14,698 bases of DNA from Verrucomicrobiota bacterium (GCA_028872645.1 JAPKDK010000044.1:1-14698); one strand, 5' to 3'. Shown: positions 7,185 to 14,698, numbered from the stretch's first letter. Made by a program: numbers and translations. Notes: generated by a model from the letters alone, not told the origin.

Positions 7185-10046
7185 TTACTGGCAGGCCTCG
7201 CACTCGGGGTCGAGGATGCTGCAGGTGGGAGCGATAACCAAATCGCTGGATGCCGATTTGTTTTTCATCCACTCCGGCTGCATGCCGTAGCGGTTGATAT
7301 CCACGGTTGATTTCTCAATGTTCGTGGCACCGAGGGTGCGGAGGTAGTAAGTCGTTTTCAGGCCGGCTTCCCACGCGAAGAAATACATATCGCTCAAAAC
7401 GCGACCCGTCTTCCCGCCTTCGGGCACTTGCCTGAGGTCGAAATACAGGTTCAGTGATTGGCCCATATCGATCCATTTTTGGCGGCGCGCCGCGCAGGCG
7501 ATTAGCCATTTGGAATCAATCTCAAACGACGTGCGGAAGATGTCCTTCATATCGTCCGGAATACGATCAATCTTCAGCACCGAGCCATCGTAATACTTGA
7601 GGTCCTGCACCATTTGGGCGTCCCACAAGTTGCGTTCCTTGAGCTGTTCCACGAGGTAATTGTTCACCACCGTGAATTCGCCGGAGAGGTTCGCCTTCGC
7701 ATACATATTTTTGTAAGTCGGCTCGATAGATTGGCTCACCCCGATGATGTTGGCGATGGTGGCCGTGGGCGCGATGGCCATCGTGTTGCTGTTGCGCACG
7801 CCGTGTTTAGCAACAGACTCGCGCACGGGCGTCCAGTCCATTTGCGCGCTGCGATCCACTGTGAGGTTGCCGCCGCGCTCTTGCTCGAGCAATTCAATCG
7901 TATCGATGGGCAGCAATCCGCGAGACCACTTGGAGCCTTCATACGATTCGTACGTGCCGCGTTCAGCCGCCAACTCGCTGGAAGTAAGGATGGCGTAGTA
8001 GGAAATCATTTCCATGCTGCGATCGGCAAAGGCCACCGCCGCTTCGCTGGAGTACGGAATGCGCAGTTTATAAAGCGCATCCTGAAACGCCATCACGCCC
8101 ATCCCCACCGGACGATGCCGCATATTCGCCGTGCGCGCCTCGGGCGTGGGGTAGTAGTTGATGTCGATCACGTTGTCCAACATCCGGATGGCCGTGCGCA
8201 CGGTGTTGGCGATGAGTTCCTCATCGAGTTTGCCGTCCTTGATGTGCGCGGTGAGATTCACCGAGCCGAGATTGCAAACGGCGGTTTCCTCGGCGCTGGT
8301 GTTGAGCAAAATTTCCGTGCAGAGATTGGAGCTGTGCACCACGCCTATATGATCCTGCGGCGAACGCACATTCGAGGGATCCTTAAACGTAATCCACGGA
8401 TGCCCCGTCTCGAAAAGATTCATCAGCATCTTGCGCCAAAGATCTTCGGCCTGCACGGTTTTGAAGTGCGTGATCTCGCCGGCCTTCGCCATCGCTTCGT
8501 ATTCTTCGTAGCGTTTCTCGAATGCCTTGCCGTATAGATCGTGCAGATCGGCCACATCGTTTGGGCTGAAGAGCGTCCACTCGCCGTCCGCCTTGATGCG
8601 TTTCATGAACAGATCCGGAATCCAGTTGGCGGTGTTCATGTCGGGCGTACGGCGGCGTTCGTCGCCGGTGTTCTTACGCAAGTCCATGAAATCTTCGATG
8701 TCCAAATGCCAAGTCTCAAGGTACGCACACATCGCGCCCTTGCGTTTGCCGCCTTGGTTCACGGCCACCGCCGTGTCGTTGGCAACTTTGAGGAACGGGA
8801 TTATGCCCTGGCTTTCGCCATTGGTGCCTTTGATGTGCGAACCGGTGGCGCGGATATTTGTCCAGTCATTGCCAAGTCCGCCGGCCCATTTGGAAAGCCG
8901 CGCATCGTCGGCCACCAATTTGAAGATGCTGTCAAGATCATCATCCACCGTGCTGAGGTAGCAGGAAGAAAGCTGCGGGTGCAACGTGCCCGCGTTGAAC
9001 AGCGTGGGCGTGGAGGACATAAAGCGGAAGGAACTCAGCGCGTGATAAAACTCAATCGCGCGTTCTTCGCGGTTAGCTTCGTTCATCGCCAGCCCCATCG
9101 AAACCCGCATATAAAAATACTGCGGCGTCTCAATCCGCGTGCCCCCGATGTGGATGAGGTAACGATCGTAAATCGTTTGGATGCCCATATAGGCAAACTG
9201 CTGATCGCGCTCGAGGACGAATGCGTCCGCCAGCTTGACGAGATCGTATTGCAACAAGTCCGGCGACAACCGGTCGGCGTCCACGCCTTGCCGGAGGTAA
9301 TCGGCAAAGTGATCGCGATGCAATTGCGGCAGCTCCACCGGCGAATCAAACTTCGGCAGCACTTCCTCGTAAATTTGGTTCAGCAACAAACGCGCCGCCA
9401 CGTACGTGTACGCCGGCTCCGTTTCAATCCGCGCCTTGGCGGACATCACTAGCGCCTTGTCGATCTCCACCGTTTGCACGCCGTCGTACAAGTTGCGCAT
9501 CGTCTCGTCGAAGATATCGTTGGCCTGGCATTTGTCTTCCACCCCGCGGCATGCGCCGTAGATGTCGCGCTTCAGCCGACTCGGATCGAGCACTTCCTTT
9601 TCGCCATCCGGAAGCGTCACAAACATTTGCGACTGCGTTTGGCCATCCACCGTGCGGTCGCCGCGAATGGCGCGCGCCTTGCGGCGTTCCTCGCGATAAA
9701 CAATGTAGCGCTTGGCCGCGCCGTGGAAGCCGCCGGACATCAGCTTCTCTTCCACCACATCCTGAATGAGCTCGATCTCCAGCGACTCGTCTTTGGACAA
9801 CCGAACGAGACAACGCTCCACCACTTCGTGCGTGAGCAACTGCGCGTCCGCCTGCATCGATTCCGGCGCGGGCTCGTCCTGTTCCAAACCGGCGTCGGCC
9901 TTCAATGCCGCCTCGAGGGCCAGATAAATTCTTGTTTCATCAAACTCAATGATACGTCCATCGCGCTTGCACACTTGGAGTTGTTTGCCTTCGAGGGGAT
10001 CCAAAGTGGCCATCCGCAATTGGCCGTCGAGCTGCTCATTAATCAT
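7185..10046 (-). CDS. nrdA: Ribonucleoside-diphosphate reductase large subunit, class I
   Basis: The catalytic subunit reduces ribonucleoside diphosphates using the radical supplied by NrdB. It has 953 residues, longer than the E. coli protein (about 760) because of extra N-terminal sequence. Residues about 24-127 form an ATP-cone (QVCKRDGRIIEFD to YIVYREERRKARA), the site that normally senses ATP and dATP. A second cone-like or R1 N-terminal segment follows at about 140-230. Active-site residues are readable: Cys362 in SSCYLST and Cys591 in AVCNLGSVNL as the redox pair, and Asn574, Cys576 and Glu578 in SSNLCTEI around the thiyl radical. Tyr900 and Tyr901 in TTYYLRTLGA belong to the radical path. 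The C-terminal CEAC (Cys949, Cys952) is the swinging-arm pair for thioredoxin or glutaredoxin. The ATG at 10046 has an AGGA about ten bases upstream. nrdB follows after 36 bases. Confidence 0.97.
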   Translation of the reverse strand: MINEQLDGQLRMATLDPLEGKQLQVCKRDGRIIEFDETRIYLALEAALKADAGLEQDEPAPESMQADAQLLTHEVVERCLVRLSKDESLEIELIQDVVEEKLMSGGFHGAAKRYIVYREERRKARAIRGDRTVDGQTQSQMFVTLPDGEKEVLDPSRLKRDIYGACRGVEDKCQANDIFDETMRNLYDGVQTVEIDKALVMSAKARIETEPAYTYVAARLLLNQIYEEVLPKFDSPVELPQLHRDHFADYLRQGVDADRLSPDLLQYDLVKLADAFVLERDQQFAYMGIQTIYDRYLIHIGGTRIETPQYFYMRVSMGLAMNEANREERAIEFYHALSSFRFMSSTPTLFNAGTLHPQLSSCYLSTVDDDLDSIFKLVADDARLSKWAGGLGNDWTNIRATGSHIKGTNGESQGIIPFLKVANDTAVAVNQGGKRKGAMCAYLETWHLDIEDFMDLRKNTGDERRRTPDMNTANWIPDLFMKRIKADGEWTLFSPNDVADLHDLYGKAFEKRYEEYEAMAKAGEITHFKTVQAEDLWRKMLMNLFETGHPWITFKDPSNVRSPQDHIGVVHSSNLCTEILLNTSAEETAVCNLGSVNLTAHIKDGKLDEELIANTVRTAIRMLDNVIDINYYPTPEARTANMRHRPVGMGVMAFQDALYKLRIPYSSEAAVAFADRSMEMISYYAILTSSELAAERGTYESYEGSKWSRGLLPIDTIELLEQERGGNLTVDRSAQMDWTPVRESVAKHGVRNSNTMAIAPTATIANIIGVSQSIEPTYKNMYAKANLSGEFTVVNNYLVEQLKERNLWDAQMVQDLKYYDGSVLKIDRIPDDMKDIFRTSFEIDSKWLIACAARRQKWIDMGQSLNLYFDLRQVPEGGKTGRVLSDMYFFAWEAGLKTTYYLRTLGATNIEKSTVDINRYGMQPEWMKNKSASSDLVIAPTCSILDPECEACQ

Positions 10047-10296
10047 ACGTATTCTATCCTATCATTCAGCGGCCGCCGCGCCGCGTTGGCATCAGGGGGC
10101 GGCGAAAAGTTTCACCGGCCCGTGGTAGGTTGGGTTAAACCGCCCCAACTGCCCTGGCGAGGCAGCCGCCCGAGCACTCGCCCGGGGCTTGTTTTCCGAG
10201 CCGATCCACACCCCAATCTGGCCCGCCCCGCCACAACGGCGCTTTACAGGCTGAATTGGGTCGAAAAACCATCATTTTACCGAAATAATCAGTGGG

Positions 10297-10305
10297 TTAT
10301 TCACA
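10297..10305 (+). promoter_or_regulatory. DnaA-box-like site 1
   Basis: TTATTCACA, an exact match to TTWTNCACA. With two flanking bases (GGTTATTCACA, 10295-10305) it is the exact inverse complement of the sequence at 10430-10440, giving an 11-bp inverted repeat 124 bases apart. Confidence 0.6.
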
Positions 10306-10429
10306 GATGACTCACACACTGTTATGAAGTTATTTACTGGCATATCCACAAGCTGTTGTGTGACCTCGCGATCAACTGCGCGATATATTGGGGTGTACCA
10401 GAAATTAGTCAATACATAAAATGACAAAT

Positions 10430-10438
10430 TGTGAATAA
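10430..10438 (-). promoter_or_regulatory. DnaA-box-like site 2
   Basis: TTATTCACA on the minus strand, exact match to TTWTNCACA and facing site 1. It ends the AT-rich segment, next to AATACATAAAATGAC on its left. Confidence 0.6.
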
Positions 10439-10450
10439 CCAAGGCCAGAT

Positions 10451-10550
10451 TTCGGGGTATGTCGCCGGAGGTCTCGGTATAGGCCATTTGGGGGGGTAAA
10501 AGAAATAATTCACACCTCGCTATTCACATCACATTCGGGGTGCCGGAGGT
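10451..10550 (+). repeat. Imperfect direct repeat of a GC-rich module (two copies)
   Basis: The pair TTCGGGGT + GCCGGAGGT occurs twice. At 10451-10472 the two halves are separated by five bases (atgtc); at 10534-10550 they are directly joined. Each copy lies shortly after a DnaA-box-like site (10430-10438 and 10520-10528). The intervening sequence is not repeated. Confidence 0.6.
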
Positions 10551-10563
10551 GAGTTTGGTGAAT

Positions 10564-10590
10564 ACCTGCCCATCAAGCCTACAGGCAGGT
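10564..10590. repeat. 7-bp inverted repeat downstream of the cytochrome b/c gene
   Basis: ACCTGCC at 10564-10570 pairs with GGCAGGT at 10584-10590 around a 13-base loop. It lies downstream of the stop of the minus-strand bc operon and could end or stabilise that transcript. No T-run follows, so it does not qualify as an intrinsic terminator. Confidence 0.45.
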
Positions 10591-10599
10591 GCAATTCAG

Positions 10600-10608
10600 T
10601 GTGAAAAA
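10600..10608 (-). promoter_or_regulatory. DnaA-box-like site 3
   Basis: TTTTTCACA on the minus strand matches the relaxed consensus TTWTNCACA. It is 36 bases past the stop of the cytochrome b/c gene, at the far end of the cluster. Confidence 0.4.
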
Positions 10609-10643
10609 CCTGGAAATCGGGCGTGACTTATTGGCAATAGATG

Positions 10644-12392
10644 CTATTCGCCGCGGAGCCAATCAACGAGGCGTTCCATTTGGCGGCGCGTGAGTTTTTC
10701 ATCTTTGCCGAAGGCGGGCATCCGGTCGTTCTTTTTGCCGTAGAAACGCTCGTGAGCGGGATCATTCACGATGCCGAGCATCCAGTTGCGCGAGCCGTAG
10801 CCAGTCAAATCCGGCGCGGAATAATCATCCGCATTCCAACCACCCAACGCGTGACAATCAATGCAACCGATTTCGTCAAACAACTCGCGGCCCTTTTGAA
10901 TGGCTTCGCGATCTTCCAAATCCAATTTCGATTGTGAAGCGAGCTTGGCCTCGGCGGAGATGGCTTTGATGAGCAAGTCCATATCCGCACGCAAATCTTT
11001 GTCGTCATTGATGCCATCAAATTCGTCGTTCAGAAAATCGTGCATTTTACTTTTCTGGGCGTGCGCGGTGTTGCCGAAAAATTTGGCGGACTCGAACCGC
11101 TCGGGGTGCAAAAGCTCAGTGAGGTGCTCGCGGCTGGCGAAGCCTTTAAGATCCGGCGCGCTAGGTTTTTCGACTGAATTGCCAAGGCCATTTTCACCGC
11201 CGTACGTGTGGCAGCTGGCGCAGTGTTGGGCAAAAAGTTTGGGGCCTTGCAGCAAGGCGAGCGCGCCTTCGGGAGGGATGCCGTTCTCAGCCAGTTCTTT
11301 CACGATGGCGGCTTCGCGCGCGGCTTGTTCTTTGGAGGCGATGTAAGTGGGATTGTTGCGATCAGCGTTCACGGCCACAAACGTAAGGATGCCGGCAAAG
11401 GCAAGGATGCCAAAAAGTAGACCGACATTGAAGCGATGGCCGCGTTCTGATTTGCCGATGATGGGCATGAGGAAAACGAGGGTCATCGCAAGGCCGGGCA
11501 GCACGACGGCGCCGAGCACTTCCCAGTGGCCGGGGAAATATTTCAGGAATTGGAACAGGAATAAAAAGTACCAATCGGGCCGAGCGGGATAGGCGGAGGA
11601 AGGGTCGGCGGGGGCATCGAGGTGCGCGCCGTTGAAGGCAAAGTGCAGCACGAGAATGGTGACGAGCACGGCGAGGCACGCGACGGCGTCTTTGAGAACC
11701 TGCTCGGGCCAGAAATATTCATCGGCTTTTTTGATGGGTTTCTTGGGCGTGAGACCGTGCCGACGGAACAAATAAATGTGACCCACCGTGAGCCCGATGA
11801 CGCTGAGCGGCAGAATGCCCGCGTGCAGCGCAAAGAATCGCGTGAGGGTGTGATGGCCGTAATCCGCGCCGCCGAGGACGAGTTGTTTCATCGTTTCGCC
11901 AATGATCGGCGTGCTACCCATAATATCGGTGGCAACTTTAGTGGCCCAATAACCTTTTTGATCCCACGGCAAAAGATAGCCGGTGAGCGACAGCGCAAGC
12001 ACGAGTTGAAGCAGAATGATGCCGAACCAGAAATTAATTTCGCGGGGCGCTTTGTACGCACCGTCGATGACCACTTGCATCAAGTGCAGCACCAACAGCA
12101 CGGTCATCACCTGCGCGGTCCAGTGATGCAGCCCGCGCAGGAAATGCCCGCCGGTCATGTGTTCCTGAATATAATAGACGCTCTCCCACGAAGTTTGGCC
12201 GCTGGCACTGTAGCCCATCCACAGGAAAATACCGGTGATGAACTGGATCATCAGCGTGAACGTCAACGTGCTGCCCCACACGTAACGCCAGCGCGAACCG
12301 CCCGGCACGGTTTCGAACAGCACCTCGCGCAGGTGCTCCTTGATGCCGGTGCGGTTGTCCAGCCAATCGTAAAGTTGCTTCAAGCGCTGCAT
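10644..12392 (-). CDS. Cytochrome b fused to two cytochrome c domains (bc-complex subunit)
   Basis: Membrane core of a quinol-oxidising bc complex, passing electrons from quinol to c-type haems while moving protons. The protein has 582 residues. Residues 1-215 form the four-helix cytochrome b part; haem ligands are probably His89/His103 and His190/His205. The 15-residue spacing of the second pair resembles cytochrome b6. Residues 230-345 form the subunit-IV-like part, with three helices and the Qo motif PDWY at 272-275, a variant of PEWY often linked to menaquinone users. A soluble C-terminus carries two haem c sites, CASCH (391-395) and CIDCH (510-514), with Met559 (MPAFG) a likely axial ligand for the second and Met450 possible for the first. 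The fusion probably replaces a separate cytochrome c1 or f. The ATG shares one base with the stop of the Rieske gene, so the pair is translationally coupled. Confidence 0.94.
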   Translation of the reverse strand: MQRLKQLYDWLDNRTGIKEHLREVLFETVPGGSRWRYVWGSTLTFTLMIQFITGIFLWMGYSASGQTSWESVYYIQEHMTGGHFLRGLHHWTAQVMTVLLVLHLMQVVIDGAYKAPREINFWFGIILLQLVLALSLTGYLLPWDQKGYWATKVATDIMGSTPIIGETMKQLVLGGADYGHHTLTRFFALHAGILPLSVIGLTVGHIYLFRRHGLTPKKPIKKADEYFWPEQVLKDAVACLAVLVTILVLHFAFNGAHLDAPADPSSAYPARPDWYFLFLFQFLKYFPGHWEVLGAVVLPGLAMTLVFLMPIIGKSERGHRFNVGLLFGILAFAGILTFVAVNADRNNPTYIASKEQAAREAAIVKELAENGIPPEGALALLQGPKLFAQHCASCHTYGGENGLGNSVEKPSAPDLKGFASREHLTELLHPERFESAKFFGNTAHAQKSKMHDFLNDEFDGINDDKDLRADMDLLIKAISAEAKLASQSKLDLEDREAIQKGRELFDEIGCIDCHALGGWNADDYSAPDLTGYGSRNWMLGIVNDPAHERFYGKKNDRMPAFGKDEKLTRRQMERLVDWLRGE

Positions 12393-12955
12393 TATGAAAT
12401 GGCGATCTTATCCTTTGAGTTGGCCTTGAAGCGCTGGAATTTCACCCACACTTCGGTGGTGTTGCGTAGCTCCACCTCCAGCGTGTCCATTCCGCGCGGG
12501 CTCACGCCGTTTTTCAATTTGCCGTCCAACGCAAAATTACTGTCATGGCACGGGCAGAAAAAATCCGTTTCCTCTTTTCGGTAATCTACAAAGCAACCGA
12601 GATGCGGGCACACCGTATTGAACGCCACCACCGGTTCCTTCGCGTCCTCCTTTTGTTTCACCAAATAAACCGCACCCACGGGCACATCTTTGTAACGCGT
12701 CCACTTGTCCGATTTATCGGCCACGATGGCGAACTTCATTGGCACGCCAGTTTCCAAATCACCTAAATCCCCAAGCCGAAGCATCGCCCCACTTTCGGCT
12801 GCTTCTTTATCTACGAGCGGGCTGAGCGACACGCGCACGCCGGCCACCATGGGCACGGAGCCGATGACCGCGCCAATCACGCACGAAGCGCCCTTGATAA
12901 ATTGCCGCCGATCCGGCTGCTCATCTTTCGAATTATGATCGCTTTCGTTTGTCAT
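12392..12955 (-). CDS. Rieske [2Fe-2S] iron-sulfur protein of the bc complex
   Basis: Takes the first electron from quinol at the Qo site and passes it to the c-type haem domain. With the ATG at 12955 the protein has 187 residues. The N-terminus has a twin-arginine motif (DRRQFIKG, Arg16-Arg17) and then a hydrophobic segment to about residue 42, which should act as a Tat-exported membrane anchor. The cluster is bound by Cys116 and His118 in CPHLGC and Cys134 and His137 in CPCHDSNF; Cys121 and Cys136 are the usual disulfide pair. The FNTVCPHLGC and GVSPRGMDTLEVEL context is typical. The frame stays open upstream to a TTG at 13003, but that start adds nothing family-like and includes the GGAGG that could serve the ATG, although 16 bases away. 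It is the first gene of the operon and overlaps the cytochrome b start by one base. Confidence 0.95.
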   Translation of the reverse strand: MTNESDHNSKDEQPDRRQFIKGASCVIGAVIGSVPMVAGVRVSLSPLVDKEAAESGAMLRLGDLGDLETGVPMKFAIVADKSDKWTRYKDVPVGAVYLVKQKEDAKEPVVAFNTVCPHLGCFVDYRKEETDFFCPCHDSNFALDGKLKNGVSPRGMDTLEVELRNTTEVWVKFQRFKANSKDKIAIS

Positions 12956-13093
12956 CGCCGCGCGGGAAAATCCTCCAGTCAGTTGACGGGGATCATTCCG
13001 CAAAATTCAGTTCCCAATACACCAAGCCCGCGCGCACTTCAAGCTTGGCGGAATTGGAGTGCAATTTCCCACCGCAACCCGTACCGTGTACGC

Positions 13094-14506
13094 GTGTTGG
13101 CACTCAGCCTTTTTCCTGGCGACTCGGCTCTGATGTTATTCCTGCTCGTGGTGGGCGCGTTCACATTGCTCGGCCTGCAAACCGACGGCTTGCGGATGGC
13201 GATGCTGTTTGTGGGCACGCTGTTGGCGCTAATCTTTGCGCCGATGCTTGATGGGGTGTTGGGAAAATTCATCAACCTGCCCGAGCATCCGCTTTGGTGG
13301 GAACTGGGCGCGGGCAAAATTTGGGCCTTCGTCATTTTGATGACCGCCGTGCTGGCCGCCTCCCAACCCCTCCATCGCAAACTGCAGCATCACATCAAAC
13401 ACGCGCTCGACACCCACCGCCTCGCGGAATGGGATCGCGTGAACTCCATCGTCGGCATCACGTTGGGTGGCATCCTCGGCGTACTCTATCTCATGCTATT
13501 AGCGGGGATCATCACGCCGCTCGGCTACGCCGCCACTCAACTGCAACCCAGCGCGACCGCCGCGACCAAGGAACCTCTGGGTTATCGCCTCGCCGCGCGC
13601 TTGCACCGCGATTTCCGCACGCTCGGCCTCGATAAATCCGCACGACTATTCGATCCCGCCAGCGACCGCTTTTATGATGCCGCCGATATCACCGGCTTGC
13701 TTTATCATAATCTGCGCAATCAAAATCTGCGGGCTTTCCGCGCGCGACTGTTGGCTTACCCGCCGTTGATTGAGGCTACGCACACCGCGCATCTGCTGCA
13801 TCTGCTGCACCCCAGCAGCACCAACACTTTTCTCATGGGCATTTACAATCAAACCAATGCCACCCACCTGTTACACCATGCCCACGTGCGCGGGGCCTTG
13901 GCCGATGAGTTGTTGCGAAAAAAACTGAGCCAAGTCGATACTCGTGATCTCTACGAATATCTTCGCACCGGCAAATCCTCACTGTCCGATCCCGAAATGT
14001 TGCACACCCAAAACCGGCCCGTCTTGCTTGGCGGCTGGGAACTCGATGTGCCTGCCACACAACAGCAGTTTGAAGCCATCTACCCTAAAATGAACGACCA
14101 TGAAAAAAAGAAGGTACGGGAATATCTCGAGGCCATCGCGCCTACTTTAATGTTGAGCTTTTCGGAAACATATTTCTATTTGGACGGACGATATTTCTCA
14201 AACCGATCGCTCGGCGTCAAACCTCCCAGCCACCGCGCAAGCGCCGCTGAGCTTGCCGCCGACGGACTGTTGCCCCACGTGCCTGCATCGCCCAGCGTCC
14301 TTGCCCAGCTCTCCGTCCGAACCCTGCTGGCCGGGCCGTGGCAGGCGACCGGAGATGTTTTTCACACTAAATTCCGCTGGCCGCACGCACAGCCTCCGGT
14401 AAGTTGTGAAGTGGAGCTACAGGAATTTTCCAATCGCTTGCGCGTCACGCTGAAGGATTTTAATCACGAAGCGTACATCTTCCGCCGCACCGGAAGCGTG
14501 GAGTAA
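13094..14506 (+). CDS. CvpA-like membrane protein with unrecognised C-terminal region
   Basis: A protein of about 470 residues. From the GTG at 13094, four hydrophobic segments lie at about 12-28, 34-52, 74-92 and 116-142. The fourth, preceded by WDRVNSIVG and rich in Gly and Leu, resembles the CvpA (colicin V production) family; this rests on topology and pattern, not on a decisive motif. About 320 further residues do not match anything I know. The last 65 or so (AGPWQATGDVF, then alternating polar and hydrophobic strands to the end) look like a small beta domain. The start is uncertain: the frame is open from 12902, an ATG at 12935 would overlap the Rieske gene, and an ATG at 13133 is also possible. 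The sequence before 13094 has no protein-like character. It is divergent from the Rieske gene and its stop is six bases from the convergent gene on the right. Confidence 0.7.
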   Translation: MLALSLFPGDSALMLFLLVVGAFTLLGLQTDGLRMAMLFVGTLLALIFAPMLDGVLGKFINLPEHPLWWELGAGKIWAFVILMTAVLAASQPLHRKLQHHIKHALDTHRLAEWDRVNSIVGITLGGILGVLYLMLLAGIITPLGYAATQLQPSATAATKEPLGYRLAARLHRDFRTLGLDKSARLFDPASDRFYDAADITGLLYHNLRNQNLRAFRARLLAYPPLIEATHTAHLLHLLHPSSTNTFLMGIYNQTNATHLLHHAHVRGALADELLRKKLSQVDTRDLYEYLRTGKSSLSDPEMLHTQNRPVLLGGWELDVPATQQQFEAIYPKMNDHEKKKVREYLEAIAPTLMLSFSETYFYLDGRYFSNRSLGVKPPSHRASAAELAADGLLPHVPASPSVLAQLSVRTLLAGPWQATGDVFHTKFRWPHAQPPVSCEVELQEFSNRLRVTLKDFNHEAYIFRRTGSVE

Positions 14507-14512
14507 CCGAAG

Positions 14513-14698
14513 CTACGCATCCAACGAATCAAGTTGATGCGTGAGGCAATCGGTGAGGGCCAGCAACGGCTGGCTGCCGGTGGTCAAGTTTTCCACAGCA
14601 GCCTTGGCGTTTGAAATGTAGCCGGCCACCACCTCGCGGCAGGCGGCAGGGATATCATCGCTCACCAACCGCTCGCGGATGGCTTCCGCCTGCGCTTC
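14513..14698 (-). CDS. C-terminal fragment, possibly a polyprenyl diphosphate synthase
   Basis: An open minus-strand frame enters from the right edge and ends with TAG at 14513, giving 61 residues. The sequence is helical and alanine-rich (EAIRERLVSDDIPAACRE, then YISNAKAAVENL and LLALTDCLTHQLDSLDA). The layout of AKAAVENL, a short turn and LLALTDCL is like the C-terminal helices of trans-isoprenyl diphosphate synthases, which would make quinone side chains. The diagnostic Asp-rich motifs would lie outside the window, so this naming is tentative. The stop is six bases from the convergent CvpA-like gene. Confidence 0.6.
   Translation of the reverse strand, partial: EAQAEAIRERLVSDDIPAACREVVAGYISNAKAAVENLTTGSQPLLALTDCLTHQLDSLDA

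Larger units (their letters stand above)
10047..10643. promoter_or_regulatory. Non-coding regulatory region upstream of nrdA, with DnaA-box cluster
   Basis: No credible gene lies in this stretch of about 600 bases. The part next to nrdA (10047-10260) is GC-rich, with a 6-bp inverted repeat GTTGGG/CCCAAC at 10129-10149. The part from about 10270 to 10440 is clearly AT-richer. Three 9-mers fit the DnaA-box consensus TTWTNCACA exactly (10297, 10430, 10600), and three more differ from TTATTCACA or TTATCCACA at one base (ATATCCACA at 10342, TAATTCACA at 10506, CTATTCACA at 10520). With equal base use about 0.04 exact matches would be expected in 600 bp on both strands. A possible -10 for nrdA (TAAAAT, minus strand, 10274-10279) would put a DnaA box in its -35 zone. 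The region holds the nrd promoter, or less likely a replication origin. Confidence 0.6.

Noticed and set aside
10378..10425. Possible NrdR boxes near GCGATATATTGGGG and AATACATAAAATGAC
   Set aside because: Only the central ATATAT resembles the NrdR consensus, and no convincing second box is found at the expected spacing.
10272..10487. 71-residue minus-strand open frame in the DnaA-box region
   Set aside because: It covers two of the exact DnaA-box-like sites, has no ribosome binding site and no recognisable protein features, and lies in the AT-rich part of a regulatory region.
12902..13093. Upstream extension of the CvpA-like gene to TTG 12902 or ATG 12935
   Set aside because: It would overlap the start of the divergent Rieske gene, and the added residues look like translated non-coding sequence rich in Ser, Pro and Arg.
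14589..14597. TTTTCCACA, another DnaA-box consensus match
   Set aside because: It lies inside a coding region and is alone. About one such match is expected by chance in a window of this size.
1..14698. Mobile elements, CRISPR arrays, tRNA or rRNA genes
   Set aside because: No transposase or integrase frame, no regularly spaced repeats and no tRNA- or rRNA-like sequence was found; intergenic gaps apart from 10047-10643 are short.

Overview
The window reads as chromosomal DNA from a fairly GC-rich bacterium of the PVC superphylum, most likely a verrucomicrobial lineage. The main clue is the ribonucleotide reductase small subunit: it has the Chlamydia-type (class Ic) active site and resembles chlamydial NrdB over most of its length as I recall that sequence. 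The dCTP deaminase, the b6-like cytochrome b with fused c-type haem domains and the exported DUF362 protein fit this placement but do not prove it. I see no mobile element, CRISPR array, tRNA or rRNA.

Layout, left to right. (1) 1-3411, minus strand: a TPR lipoprotein gene followed 16 bases later by DNA primase dnaG, which runs off the left edge. (2) 3441-4823, plus strand: an exported DUF362 protein, divergent from the TPR gene. Its 3' end overlaps the next gene by 41 bases. (3) 4783-5983, minus strand: dcd (dCTP deaminase), then a small alpha/beta-hydrolase esterase starting one base after the dcd stop. (4) 6006-6077: two strong hairpins; the one nearer dcd has the form of an intrinsic terminator for the nrd operon. 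(5) 6090-10046, minus strand: nrdA-nrdB. (6) 10047-10643: the only long non-coding stretch, with a cluster of DnaA-box-like 9-mers and a repeated GC-rich module. (7) 10644-12955, minus strand: Rieske protein, then cytochrome b fused to two cytochrome c domains; the two genes overlap by one base. (8) 13094-14506, plus strand: a membrane protein with a CvpA-like N-terminus and an unrecognised C-terminal region. (9) 14513-14698, minus strand: the C-terminus of a gene entering from the right, possibly a polyprenyl diphosphate synthase.

How the genes work together: primase, both RNR subunits and dCTP deaminase all serve DNA synthesis and dNTP supply. The DnaA-box cluster upstream of nrdA suggests that RNR expression is tied to replication initiation; it could also be a replication origin, but gene orientation on its two sides does not favour that. 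The Rieske and cytochrome b/c genes form a compact quinol-oxidising respiratory module. Nothing here is clearly a wholly new system. The points most worth a second look are the tyrosine-less class Ic RNR, the DnaA-box region, the repeated module inside it, the terminator just ahead of dcd, and the unrecognised C-terminal region of the CvpA-like protein.
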